In this document: positions 1 to 6,605 of the stretch, one piece after another
How the letters are laid out: every line of letters begins with the position of its first letter
How positions within the stretch are numbered: the first letter of the stretch is position 1
Assembly: GCA_014859075.1 (NCBI GenBank)
Contig: JACUUW010000058.1
Location: 1 to 10,075 of the forward strand
Direction of reading: 5' to 3'
From: Desulforudis sp.
GTDB lineage: Bacteria; Bacillota; Desulfotomaculia; Desulfotomaculales; Desulforudaceae
Length of the DNA: 10,075 nucleotides
The notes under the pieces: generated by a model
Seen by the model: the letters and a program-made list of their open reading frames with translations, nothing else
Database searches by the model: none
What the model was told of the DNA's origin: nothing
Translations under genes and position numbers: made by a program

Positions 1-975
1 GCTCGGGGTGATCAGACACTGCCGCCGCAGTTGCTCCGTGGAGACGCTCGGTCCGGTGAGTTCCGCCCAGTATCGTTCGAGTCTGTCCACCAGGCTTTCC
101 ACGTTCTCTTCGGCGGCGTGGTCGGAGGTCGGCACAACGCCCCAGGCCACCACGCCGCCCCGGGCGAGAAAACCACCGAGTTCCGTCCGGAAGGGCAGTA
201 AGGAGTCAAAATAGCCGTAAGCGTCGAGGCTGATCACGTCGGCACCGGTTTCCATTAGAATGCTCCAGTCCACCGCCGCGCAAGAGTGGATGCCGGCCCG
301 GCCCCCGCCCGCATGGATGCCGGCCACCACGGCGTCCAGGTCCTCGCGGATCATCTCGCGGGTCACCGTAATGTAAGTCGACTGCCCGTAGACGCTCACC
401 CCGGGTTCATCCACAAAGACGAGCGTCTTCAACCCGAAGCGCCCCAGGACGCGGGCCTGCCAGCGCCCCTGCAACGCCAGACCTTTTACCACCACGTCCC
501 GGAGTTGGTCGTCATAGTACGCCGGCCGGCCAGCGGCGTCCGTCAGTTGAAAGGCGGCCGTCAGGGGTCCGACCACCTGACCCTTCAGGCAAAGGGCGCA
601 GCCCGTGCCCCCGTCCAGTCGCTCCAGAAAGGCGTAAAAACCGGAGGCGGCCTCCGGGGGGATGGCAAACCGCGCCAACGCCTCCTCGTCCCCCTCTTCG
701 GCGGCCAGGTAAAGCGTATAAAAGGCGGCCAACCGGTCGGGCCAGTCGTCCGCACCGGTGGCAAAACGAATCTTCTCCCCTTCCCGTTCCAAAAGTCCGG
801 TTTGCACCAACGGGTTCAGGAACTGGAGCACGAACCCCTCCTGCGGACCTCTCAACGGCAGTTGCGGCCAATGCGGTACGGCGGTCAGCCGTGCCCCTAT
901 CAGGTCCAAAGCCGCCTGGGGCTCAGTGTGCGGCAGACTGCCGATCGCCGTCGGCAGACACCCGGTTTCCCACAT
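1..975 (-). CDS. MetE-like (cobalamin-independent methionine synthase C-domain family) protein, 3' end cut off by window edge
   Basis: 325 codons are visible, reading from ATG at 975 to the window edge without a stop. The N-terminus has the IGSLPHTEP-type opening and the PHWPQLP stretch (about residues 34-40) of stand-alone MetE/UROD-superfamily proteins. HSC at residues 230-232 matches the His-x-Cys pair that binds zinc in MetE. The visible part ends in CLITPS; in this family the second zinc cysteine usually follows a proline at about this point, so it probably lies just outside the window (inference). Such short proteins lack the N-terminal half of classical MetE; related 'core-MetE' proteins in anaerobes transfer methyl groups from corrinoid proteins, not from methyl-tetrahydrofolate triglutamate. 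Whether this one makes methionine is not shown. The start is supported by a GGGGGGAG ribosome binding site about 5 bases upstream. It lies downstream of rpmA, separated by an intrinsic terminator. Confidence 0.8.
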   Translation of the reverse strand, partial: MWETGCLPTAIGSLPHTEPQAALDLIGARLTAVPHWPQLPLRGPQEGFVLQFLNPLVQTGLLEREGEKIRFATGADDWPDRLAAFYTLYLAAEEGDEEALARFAIPPEAASGFYAFLERLDGGTGCALCLKGQVVGPLTAAFQLTDAAGRPAYYDDQLRDVVVKGLALQGRWQARVLGRFGLKTLVFVDEPGVSVYGQSTYITVTREMIREDLDAVVAGIHAGGGRAGIHSCAAVDWSILMETGADVISLDAYGYFDSLLPFRTELGGFLARGGVVAWGVVPTSDHAAEENVESLVDRLERYWAELTGPSVSTEQLRRQCLITPS

Positions 976-989
976 TTCGACTCCCCCCG

Positions 990-1019
990 AAAATAAAAAC
1001 CAGCCCCGCCGAGGGCTGG
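990..1019 (-). terminator. Intrinsic terminator after rpmA
   Basis: On the minus strand a perfect 7-bp stem CCAGCCC/GGGCTGG (1019-1013 with 1006-1000) encloses a 6-base loop and is followed at once by TTTTTATTTT. This is a textbook Rho-independent terminator for the rplU-rpmA transcript. A smaller hairpin, CTGCA/TGCAG (1021-1035), sits between it and the rpmA stop codon. The U-tract ends only about 15 bases before the start codon of the MetE-like gene, so this gene has no room for its own promoter beyond the terminator. Confidence 0.85.
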
Positions 1020-1037
1020 CCTGCAGACAATGCAGAT

Positions 1038-1301
1038 TTAAAGGGTCGCGGCGGGAACCACGTTGACCAGCTTGCGGTCCTTCCCCTTACGCTGGAAATT
1101 GACGTGGCCGTCCACCTTGGCAAACAGAGTGTCGTCCCCGCCGATGCCCACGTTACGTCCGGGATGCATTCTGGTTCCCCGCTGCCTGACGATAATGCTT
1201 CCGGCCGCCACAAACTGCCCGTCGCCCCGCTTGAGCCCAAGGCGCTTGGACCTGGAGTCCCGACCGTTGCGTGAACTGCCTACTCCCTTCTTGTGTGCCA
1301 T
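1038..1301 (-). CDS. rpmA: Large ribosomal subunit protein L27 (bL27)
   Basis: An 87-aa protein opening with MAHKKGVGSSRNGRDS, the diagnostic N-terminus of L27, which reaches toward the peptidyl transferase centre of the 50S subunit and helps place tRNA. The body contains the conserved GSIIVRQRGT and GRNVGIGGDDTLFA segments, and its length is normal. The start is fixed by an excellent AGGAGGTGA site 6 bases upstream and by an in-frame TGA inside that site, which rules out any N-terminal extension. In Bacillus, Staphylococcus and many clostridia L27 is made with a short extension that Prp cleaves; here the mature form is encoded directly. It lies 21 bases after rplU in the same transcript and is followed by the terminator. 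Confidence 0.97.
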   Translation of the reverse strand: MAHKKGVGSSRNGRDSRSKRLGLKRGDGQFVAAGSIIVRQRGTRMHPGRNVGIGGDDTLFAKVDGHVNFQRKGKDRKLVNVVPAATL

Positions 1302-1322
1302 GGAATCTCACCTCCTGAACGG

Positions 1323-1634
1323 TTAAACCTCAATCTTCTCCACTACCACCTGCGTGTAGGGCTGGCGATGGCCCTGCTTGCGCCGGTAGTTTTTCTTGGG
1401 CTTGTACTTAAAGACGATAATTTTTTTTTCGCGACCCTGATTCAACACCCTGCCGATCACCCTGGCACCGGGAACCGCGGGCCGGCCGACCTTCACGTCG
1501 TCTTCCGCTCTCACCAGGAGCACCCGGTCAAAGACAACCTCCTCGCCGGCCTCGGCCGCCAGTTTCTCAATCCTGACGATCTCTCCTTCGCGGAGACTGT
1601 ACTGTTTGCCACCGGTCTCAACTATTGCGTACAT
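1323..1634 (-). CDS. rplU: Large ribosomal subunit protein L21 (bL21)
   Basis: A 103-aa protein beginning MYAIVETGGKQY and containing FKYKPKKNYRRKQGHRQPYT near the end, both typical of L21, a 50S protein that binds 23S rRNA. The length equals the usual size of the family. The frame stays open upstream to a possible ATG at 1718, but that extra 28-aa stretch has no L21 similarity. The ATG at 1634 has a GGAGGG site 6 bases upstream and matches the family start, so it is chosen. It is the first gene of the rplU-rpmA transcript, behind a strong promoter and a structured leader. The prp (ysxB) gene that normally sits between rplU and rpmA in Firmicutes is absent. Confidence 0.97.
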   Translation of the reverse strand: MYAIVETGGKQYSLREGEIVRIEKLAAEAGEEVVFDRVLLVRAEDDVKVGRPAVPGARVIGRVLNQGREKKIIVFKYKPKKNYRRKQGHRQPYTQVVVEKIEV

Positions 1635-1719
1635 TATTCCCCTCCAAATCACACGGGACTCGCCGGAACAGGGTGGACCCGAAAGCCGCTTCTCGACCCC
1701 TTCCGAGCGGTTCGGCACG
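1635..1719 (-). promoter_or_regulatory. Structured 5' leader of rplU (candidate L21 leader)
   Basis: This is the untranslated stretch between the predicted transcription start near 1719 and the rplU start codon. Near its 5' end CCGAACCGCT can pair with AGCGGCTTTCGG, with a two-base bulge, giving a roughly 10-bp hairpin; the rplU ribosome binding site lies at the 3' end. Leaders upstream of rplU are a known Firmicutes class (ribosomal protein L21 leader) thought to mediate autoregulation by L21. Assignment to that class rests on position, length and the presence of a stem; a covariance-model match was not possible here. Confidence 0.5.
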
Positions 1720-1725
1720 AATTAC

Positions 1726-1754
1726 ATTGTACCATCCACAGTCAAGATTATCAA
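1726..1754 (-). promoter_or_regulatory. Sigma-A-type promoter for rplU-rpmA
   Basis: On the minus strand TTGATA (1754-1749) and TACAAT (1731-1726) are separated by exactly 17 bases, close to the TTGACA-17-TATAAT consensus. The -35 box overlaps the stop codon of the RNase G gene (TGA at 1753-1751). Transcription would begin near 1719, leaving a leader of about 85 bases before rplU. The ribosomal protein genes can therefore be expressed independently of the upstream operon. Confidence 0.75.
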
Positions 1755-3004
1755 GCCCATTCTTTGGCTCCTTCTCCCGAAACCTTTCCAGTGCCTCCAC
1801 AATGCGGACAGTTGGTCAACAGAAGTTCAGACAGGCTGGGATGGACCTTTTTCCGGGTCAGTTCCACCAGGCCCAGCCTGGTCAACCCCATTATGTGGGT
1901 GCGTCGCCGGTCCCGCTTGATTTCTTCAGCCAGCACTTCCAGGACCCGGTTCCGGTGGTCATCCCGGTTCATGTCAATGAAGTCGATGATGATGATGCCG
2001 CCCAGGTTGCGCAGGCGCAATTGCCGGGCGATCTCCACCGCGGCCTCCAGATTGGTTTTGAACACCGTATCCTCCAGGTCCACACGCCCGGTATATCGCC
2101 CGGTATTGACATCGATTACGGTCAGGGCCTCCGCCTGGTCAAAAATCAGATACCCGCCACAGCGCAACCACGTCTTGCGCTGCAGGGCCTTGCTGATCTC
2201 CTGGTTGACGTTGTAAAACTCGAAGATGTCAGGCTTGTCGTCCCAGAAGACCCGCCCCTTCAACTGCGGATTCACGGTGTCCAGAATGGTAAGGGTCCGG
2301 GCGTAAGCCGCAAACGAGTCGAGCACGAAACGATCGATTTCCTCGGTGAAAAGATCCCGGATGATCCGGGGCAACAACCCGCACTCCCGGTATAGCAAAG
2401 CCGGCGCCGCCGCGTTTTCCTCCCGCTTCTGGATGTCGGCCCACAGTTTATGAAGCGTTTGCAGGTCTTCCTTTAGGGCCTCCTCGGAAGCCGCTCGGGC
2501 CGCGGTGCGCACGATGACGCCCATGCCGTCGGGCCGCGCGGCCTGCACCACCTCGCGCAAGCGTTCACGCTCAGCCTCGTCCTCAATGCGTCGTGAAATT
2601 CCGATGTGATTGACCGTGGGCATCAGCACGGTGTAATGACCGGGCAGGTTTACACGCATGGTCACCCTGGGCCCTTTGTTTCCCAGAGGGTCCTTGGCGA
2701 CCTGCACAATCACCTCCTGCCCCGGGCGCAACAAGTCCTTGATCACCGCCGAATCTTTGTCTGACCGGGGGGATTGGGGCAAGACGTCGTTAACGTACAG
2801 GAAGGCGTTACGCTCCAGCCCCACGTTCACGAAAGCCGCCTCGATCCCGGGCAACACGTTCTCCACCCGGCCTTTGAAGATGCTCCCAACCAGGCAGATC
2901 TCCTCATCCGGCTCTATGTACACTTCCATCGGCACCCGGTTCTCCAAGAGGGCTACACGGGTCAAGTTCTCCCGGGTGTCCACCACAATCTCTTTTTTTA
3001 TCAT
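1751..3004 (-). CDS. rng: Ribonuclease E/G family endoribonuclease, short form
   Basis: A 417-aa RNase E/G protein, which cleaves single-stranded, often 5'-monophosphorylated RNA during mRNA decay and rRNA maturation. Visible parts are an S1 RNA-binding domain at about 37-115 (GSIFKGRVENVLPGIEAAFVN region), a 5'-sensor/RNase H-like core, the magnesium-binding aspartates D298 (TVIDVNTG) and D341 (IIIIDFIDM), corresponding to E. coli RNase E D303 and D346, and the zinc-link CPHC at 399-402. The protein stops 15 residues after that motif, so the C-terminal small domain found in E. coli RNase G and E is missing. The ATG overlaps the stop codon of the preceding DUF2344 gene (ATGA), with an AAAGGTGA site upstream, so translation is probably coupled. 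Its stop overlaps the rplU promoter. Confidence 0.95.
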   Translation of the reverse strand: MIKKEIVVDTRENLTRVALLENRVPMEVYIEPDEEICLVGSIFKGRVENVLPGIEAAFVNVGLERNAFLYVNDVLPQSPRSDKDSAVIKDLLRPGQEVIVQVAKDPLGNKGPRVTMRVNLPGHYTVLMPTVNHIGISRRIEDEAERERLREVVQAARPDGMGVIVRTAARAASEEALKEDLQTLHKLWADIQKREENAAAPALLYRECGLLPRIIRDLFTEEIDRFVLDSFAAYARTLTILDTVNPQLKGRVFWDDKPDIFEFYNVNQEISKALQRKTWLRCGGYLIFDQAEALTVIDVNTGRYTGRVDLEDTVFKTNLEAAVEIARQLRLRNLGGIIIIDFIDMNRDDHRNRVLEVLAEEIKRDRRRTHIMGLTRLGLVELTRKKVHPSLSELLLTNCPHCGGTGKVSGEGAKEWA

Positions 3005-3690
3005 TCGCCGTCACCTTTCCCGCCCCAGAGGAGCTGATTATCGCGGGACATTAGTGCCGTGCGTAAAACGGCAAAATCATCGGGCACCAGGGGCAGCCTT
3101 TCCCCCAGGGCTTTTAAAACCTCGTCCGGCCGCACGTTCCCCGCGCCGGCCTTCAATTCCATGGAGAGGCAGAGCTTGCCTCCATTGATGCCGGCCCTCA
3201 GGCTGTAGATTCCGGGCCGGATGTTCTTTCTCTTCAATCCCTTGGCGCTCCGGCGCTCCACCACGATTTCCCCGCGCGACAGAAATGCGGCGAGTTCCGC
3301 CTGCAACGCCCGGGCGTCAAACCCTTCGGGGACCGGACCCACAGCCAGGTAGCGCGTTCGGTCCACAAGACTCATCAGCGCCGGGCCGTCCGCCACCACC
3401 CGCACCGCAACCGGAACCAGTCCGTCCGGCAGATTTGACCGGAGCGCCTCCAGTACTTCGACCGGCTCCCGTTCTTCCTCAAGCTCCAGGTCCAGGTACT
3501 CCCGGCAGCCGCTCACGCCCACGGCCAAGGGTGCCGCGAAAGTCAGCTTCGGCCGCGGGTTGAACCCCTGGGAATACAGCAGGCGAAGCCCGGCCCTTCT
3601 TGTCGCCCGCTCAAAGGCACGCACTATGTCCAGGTGGGACACGTAGCGTGCCCGTCCCTCCTGGCGGTAGCAGAGCCTAAACCGGGGCAC
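3001..3690 (-). CDS. DUF2344 (TIGR03936-type) radical SAM-associated protein
   Basis: A 229-aa protein of a family that nearly always accompanies, or is fused to, TIGR03960-type radical SAM proteins; its function is unknown. Family signatures are the N-terminal PRFRLCYRQ, YVSHLD (about residues 16-21) and YSQGFNPRPKLTFA (39-52). The GTG at 3690 is preferred: it gives the family-typical N-terminus, has a GGAGG site 9-10 bases upstream, and overlaps the upstream radical SAM gene by only 14 bases. An ATG at 3711 adds 7 residues but has a weak site, and a start further upstream at 3786 would overlap the upstream gene by over 100 bases. The stop overlaps the rng start by 4 bases. Linkage to RNase G and ribosomal protein genes suggests an RNA- or translation-related role, as inference only. 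Confidence 0.88.
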   Translation of the reverse strand: MPRFRLCYRQEGRARYVSHLDIVRAFERATRRAGLRLLYSQGFNPRPKLTFAAPLAVGVSGCREYLDLELEEEREPVEVLEALRSNLPDGLVPVAVRVVADGPALMSLVDRTRYLAVGPVPEGFDARALQAELAAFLSRGEIVVERRSAKGLKRKNIRPGIYSLRAGINGGKLCLSMELKAGAGNVRPDEVLKALGERLPLVPDDFAVLRTALMSRDNQLLWGGKGDGE

Positions 3691-5527
3691 CGGTTCCCGC
3701 CTCCGCCACATAGGGTTCAATCTCAAGGTTCGGGCACAGTCCACAGCCGGTGCACTGATCGTTCCGGCAATCCCTGGTAGTCTCACCCGCCAAGGCCTGC
3801 GCGTGCTCCCGGGTCAAAAACTCCCGGTCGATTCCGCTGTCCAGGTGATCCCATGGGAGAGCATCCGTATAACCGTAGGACCGGTAGGCGTAAGCGCCGG
3901 GGTCAATCCCCGTTTCGGCGAAGGCCTGTTGCCACAGGTCAAAACGGAAACACTCCCGCCAACCGTCGAGACGGCAGCCCAGTTCCACAGCACGCCGCAG
4001 GGCGGGGGCCAACCGGCGGTCTCCACGCGCAAAAACCGCCTCCACGAAACTTGTTTCCGGGTCGTGCCAGCGGTACACGAGGTTTTTCCCCTTCAAACGT
4101 CCCTGCAAGAAGGCCTGGCGCTCACGGAGCACCGGCAGGGGCGCCTGCGGTTCCCATTGAAAGGGTGTATGGGGCTTGGGCACAAAGGAAGAGGTGCTGA
4201 CCGTTACGGCGAGTCGCCCTTTGGGCGCCCCGCATTCCCGGCCCTTGTCCAGCACCATCCGGGCGAGTCGCGCAATCCCGTCGACGTCCTCCAGGGTTTC
4301 CGTGGGCAGACCGAGCATGAAGTAGAGCTTCAACCGCATCCAGCCGGCCGCAAAGGCGGTCTCCACGGTTTGCAGCAGGTCTCTCTCGGTCACCTGCTTG
4401 TTGATCACATTCCGCAGACGCTGGGTTCCCGCTTCCGGGGCGAAAGTCAGGCTGCTCTTCCGCACACCCTGAACGGACCGGGCCAGTTCGACCGCAAAGG
4501 AATCCACGCGGAGCGACGGCAGTGACACGTTCACCGGTTCGTTTCCGTACCGCTCCACCAATTCGGCGACCAGCTCTTTGATGTGCGAATAGTCGGTGGT
4601 GCTGAGGGACGAAAGCGACAGTTCACGATAGCCGGTATTGCTCAGCAGTGCTTCGGCCTGGTCGAGCAAGGTCTCCGGCCTTTTCTCCCGGACCGGACGA
4701 TAAATCGCTCCGGCCTGGCAGAACCGGCAACCCCGGGTGCACCCCCGAAAAACCTCCAGCACCGCCCGGTCGTGTACCGCTTCCAGGTACGGGACAATAG
4801 GCCTCAGTGGATAAGGAGCCCGGTCCAGATCCCGAACCACCCTCTTGACCACCTTCGCGGGCACGCCGGCCTGAGCCACAATACGCCGAAAACCGCCGTC
4901 CGCTCCGTACTCGGGCTGGTAAAACCGGGGCACATACACCCCCGGAACACGGGCCAGCGCCATCAGCAACTCTTCCCGGCCCCCGCCTTTGTACCGGTGC
5001 ACCACTTCCACCAGGTCGTGCAGAGCCTCCTCCCCCTCGCCCAGGAACACCGCATCCAGAAACGGCGCCAGGGGCTCGGGGTTAAAAGCACATGGACCAC
5101 CGGCCACGACCAACGGCATCCCGCTGTCCCGGGCACGGCATTCCAGGGGAATTCCGGCCAGTTCCAACATGTTCAACACGTTGGTGTAGCTCAGTTCATA
5201 CTGGAGGGTGAAAGCAACAACATCGAAATCGCACACTGAACGGTGCGATTCCAGGCTGAAGAGTGGCAACCCCTCCCGGCGCATTTCCCGCTCCATGTCA
5301 ATCCAGGGAGCGAAAACGCGTTCCATCAGCGCGTCGTCCCGGCTGTTCACCACGTGGTAAAGTATGTGCATTCCGAGATGGGACATGCCGACCTCGTATA
5401 CGTCGGGAAAGGCGAACACAATCCTGACCGGCACTCGTTCCCAGTCCTTGATGATCGTGTTCAACTCGCCTCCCACGTAACGCGCCGGCCTTTCCACCCG
5501 GGTGAGAATGCGTTCCAAATCCGTCAT
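3677..5527 (-). CDS. B12-binding-like radical SAM protein, TIGR03960 type
   Basis: A 616-aa protein with an N-terminal cobalamin-binding-like domain (about residues 30-180; PDVYEVGMSHLGMHILYH) and a radical SAM core (about 255-460). The core carries CTRGCRFC, with C263, C267 and C270 forming the CxxxCxxC site for the SAM-binding [4Fe-4S] cluster. The C-terminus ends in a separate cysteine group C587, C592, C595 and C598 (C-x4-C-x2-C-x2-C), able to hold another Fe-S cluster. It is not a complete cobalamin-binding domain as far as can be read: no clear DxHxxG motif is seen. The reaction is unknown for the family. The ATG at 5527 matches the family start (MTDLERILTRVERPARY) with a GGGGG site upstream; a GTG at 5539 is an alternative adding 4 residues. 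It is first in an overlapping gene trio with the DUF2344 protein and RNase G. Confidence 0.92.
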   Translation of the reverse strand: MTDLERILTRVERPARYVGGELNTIIKDWERVPVRIVFAFPDVYEVGMSHLGMHILYHVVNSRDDALMERVFAPWIDMEREMRREGLPLFSLESHRSVCDFDVVAFTLQYELSYTNVLNMLELAGIPLECRARDSGMPLVVAGGPCAFNPEPLAPFLDAVFLGEGEEALHDLVEVVHRYKGGGREELLMALARVPGVYVPRFYQPEYGADGGFRRIVAQAGVPAKVVKRVVRDLDRAPYPLRPIVPYLEAVHDRAVLEVFRGCTRGCRFCQAGAIYRPVREKRPETLLDQAEALLSNTGYRELSLSSLSTTDYSHIKELVAELVERYGNEPVNVSLPSLRVDSFAVELARSVQGVRKSSLTFAPEAGTQRLRNVINKQVTERDLLQTVETAFAAGWMRLKLYFMLGLPTETLEDVDGIARLARMVLDKGRECGAPKGRLAVTVSTSSFVPKPHTPFQWEPQAPLPVLRERQAFLQGRLKGKNLVYRWHDPETSFVEAVFARGDRRLAPALRRAVELGCRLDGWRECFRFDLWQQAFAETGIDPGAYAYRSYGYTDALPWDHLDSGIDREFLTREHAQALAGETTRDCRNDQCTGCGLCPNLEIEPYVAEAGTGAPV

Positions 5528-5566
5528 GCGCGCCCCCACAGAATACAGAATCCTGGAATCTCTCGA

Positions 5567-5630
5567 AAAATCCAGAATTCAGGGTCAGAATCCATTCCTT
5601 TCACCCTCTGGATTCTGAATTCTGGATTTT
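5567..5630. repeat. Long AT-rich inverted repeat in the spoIVFB/radical SAM gap
   Basis: The arms at 5567-5582 and 5615-5630 are perfect 16-base complements (AAAATCCAGAATTCAG and its reverse complement). Inside them AATCCA (5589-5594) pairs with TGGATT (5609-5614) after a 6-base bulge, leaving a 14-base loop. Related CAGAATCC words continue at about 5546-5559. On the minus strand the second arm ends in TTTTT, so the structure could also terminate the spoIVFB transcript. Its AT-rich, GAATTC-centred make-up differs sharply from the GC-rich genes around it, suggesting an intergenic repeat family. Nothing else was recognised in the gap 5528-5693 except a weak TATACT box near 5650 without a convincing -35 partner. 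Confidence 0.8.
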
Positions 5631-5693
5631 GCATTCTTCTTCCAGAGTATATCCCAAACCTCCGGGAGTGATTTCCTGTTTCGCTGCCGCCGG

Positions 5694-6572
5694 TCAAAAA
5701 CCCTTCTTCACCCGGTCCAATGGTACGTTCGCCCCTTCTTCGAGCAGGGCTTTAATCACCTCGGTCTCCCCGACAATGCCCGTGCAGCGGCCCTGCTCGT
5801 CCACCGTGTACACAAAGTGATAGTGTTGAGGCACAAATAATCGTGTTACCCGCCAGACCGGAACATCCCCCCTGGCCACCAGGACCTCCCCGGGCAATAT
5901 CCCGTGTTCATCCAGTCCGCGGTTCTTTGAAATCAGGTGTTGAGCATACAGGTAGGGCGCTTCCGCTTTCTGCCGCCGAGCAGCGTAAAAAAGAAACAGT
6001 CCGGTAGCCACAATGTCCAGTCCGTTGAACCGGACCAGTACCCCAACCGCGCCCAGGACGGCGATCAACCCGCCCCAAAACTGCCCGCAGGCGGCCAAGC
6101 GATAAGTGGCTGCCGGCAGGTTCACGCGTTGGGCCAGGTAGGCCCGGCAAACCCGACCCCCGTCAAGGGGAAGGCCGGGAAGCAGATTGAACAGGAAGAG
6201 CAGCAGGTTGCACTGGACGAAAAACGGACCAAACACGTCGTGCCAGATGCCGTGGTGCCCCAAACCCAGCGCCAACACGCACAACACCAGATTGGCGAAC
6301 GGCCCGGCGGCAGCCACCACCATTTCTTTCCTGGGCTCCACAACCAACTCGCTGCTCATCCTTGCCACCCCGCCGAACGGCAATAGTTCGATGTCACTTA
6401 CCGGGATGCCTTTGCGGCGCGCCACCCAAGCGTGGGCCAGTTCGTGTAGAAAAACAACGGCAAAGGCGACCAGACCCTTGCCAAGTACTCCGGCGGCGAA
6501 ATACACCCCCAGGAGCCCCAAAAACCAATTGTTAATGGAAAACTGAATCCCCCCGAGCCGACAGATACGCAC
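5694..6572 (-). CDS. spoIVFB: M50 intramembrane metalloprotease, SpoIVFB-like
   Basis: A 292-aa membrane protein with several hydrophobic segments. It contains HELAH (residues 43-47), the zinc-binding HExxH, and NLLPGLPLDGG (129-139) supplying the third ligand D137, as in site-2-type proteases. The C-terminal 65 residues or so resemble a single CBS domain, as in Bacillus SpoIVFB, where it senses ATP. In Bacillus the protein sits in the outer forespore membrane and cuts pro-sigma-K to activate late mother-cell genes; the same role is inferred from the adjacent spoIVFA-like gene. Two GTG codons compete for the start: the first (6578) lies only 2 bases from AAGGAGG, the second (6572) lies 8 bases away, so the second is chosen. 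The gap to spoIVFA is about 33 bases, indicating one operon. Confidence 0.92.
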   Translation of the reverse strand: MRICRLGGIQFSINNWFLGLLGVYFAAGVLGKGLVAFAVVFLHELAHAWVARRKGIPVSDIELLPFGGVARMSSELVVEPRKEMVVAAAGPFANLVLCVLALGLGHHGIWHDVFGPFFVQCNLLLFLFNLLPGLPLDGGRVCRAYLAQRVNLPAATYRLAACGQFWGGLIAVLGAVGVLVRFNGLDIVATGLFLFYAARRQKAEAPYLYAQHLISKNRGLDEHGILPGEVLVARGDVPVWRVTRLFVPQHYHFVYTVDEQGRCTGIVGETEVIKALLEEGANVPLDRVKKGF

Positions 6573-6605
6573 GGACACAACCTCCTTGCCGTTTCCGGTT
6601 GTTGG

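Noticed and set aside
286..996. 236-codon open frame on the plus strand
   Set aside because: It is antisense to the MetE-like gene, whose minus-strand product has clear family motifs.
1635..1718. N-terminal extension of L21 from an upstream ATG at 1718
   Set aside because: The added residues have no similarity to L21, they overlap the predicted leader, and the ATG at 1634 has its own good ribosome binding site.
1635..1750. Frameshift hiding the missing C-terminal domain of RNase G
   Set aside because: The other minus-strand frames past the stop do not resemble the RNase E/G small domain, and the region holds the rplU promoter and leader.
1293..2216. 307-codon open frame on the plus strand
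   Set aside because: It lies opposite rplU and rng, has low-complexity basic stretches and no recognisable domain; it is the antisense shadow of real genes in GC-rich DNA.
3803..4525. 240-codon open frame on the plus strand
   Set aside because: It is antisense to the radical SAM gene, without domain or ribosome binding site support.
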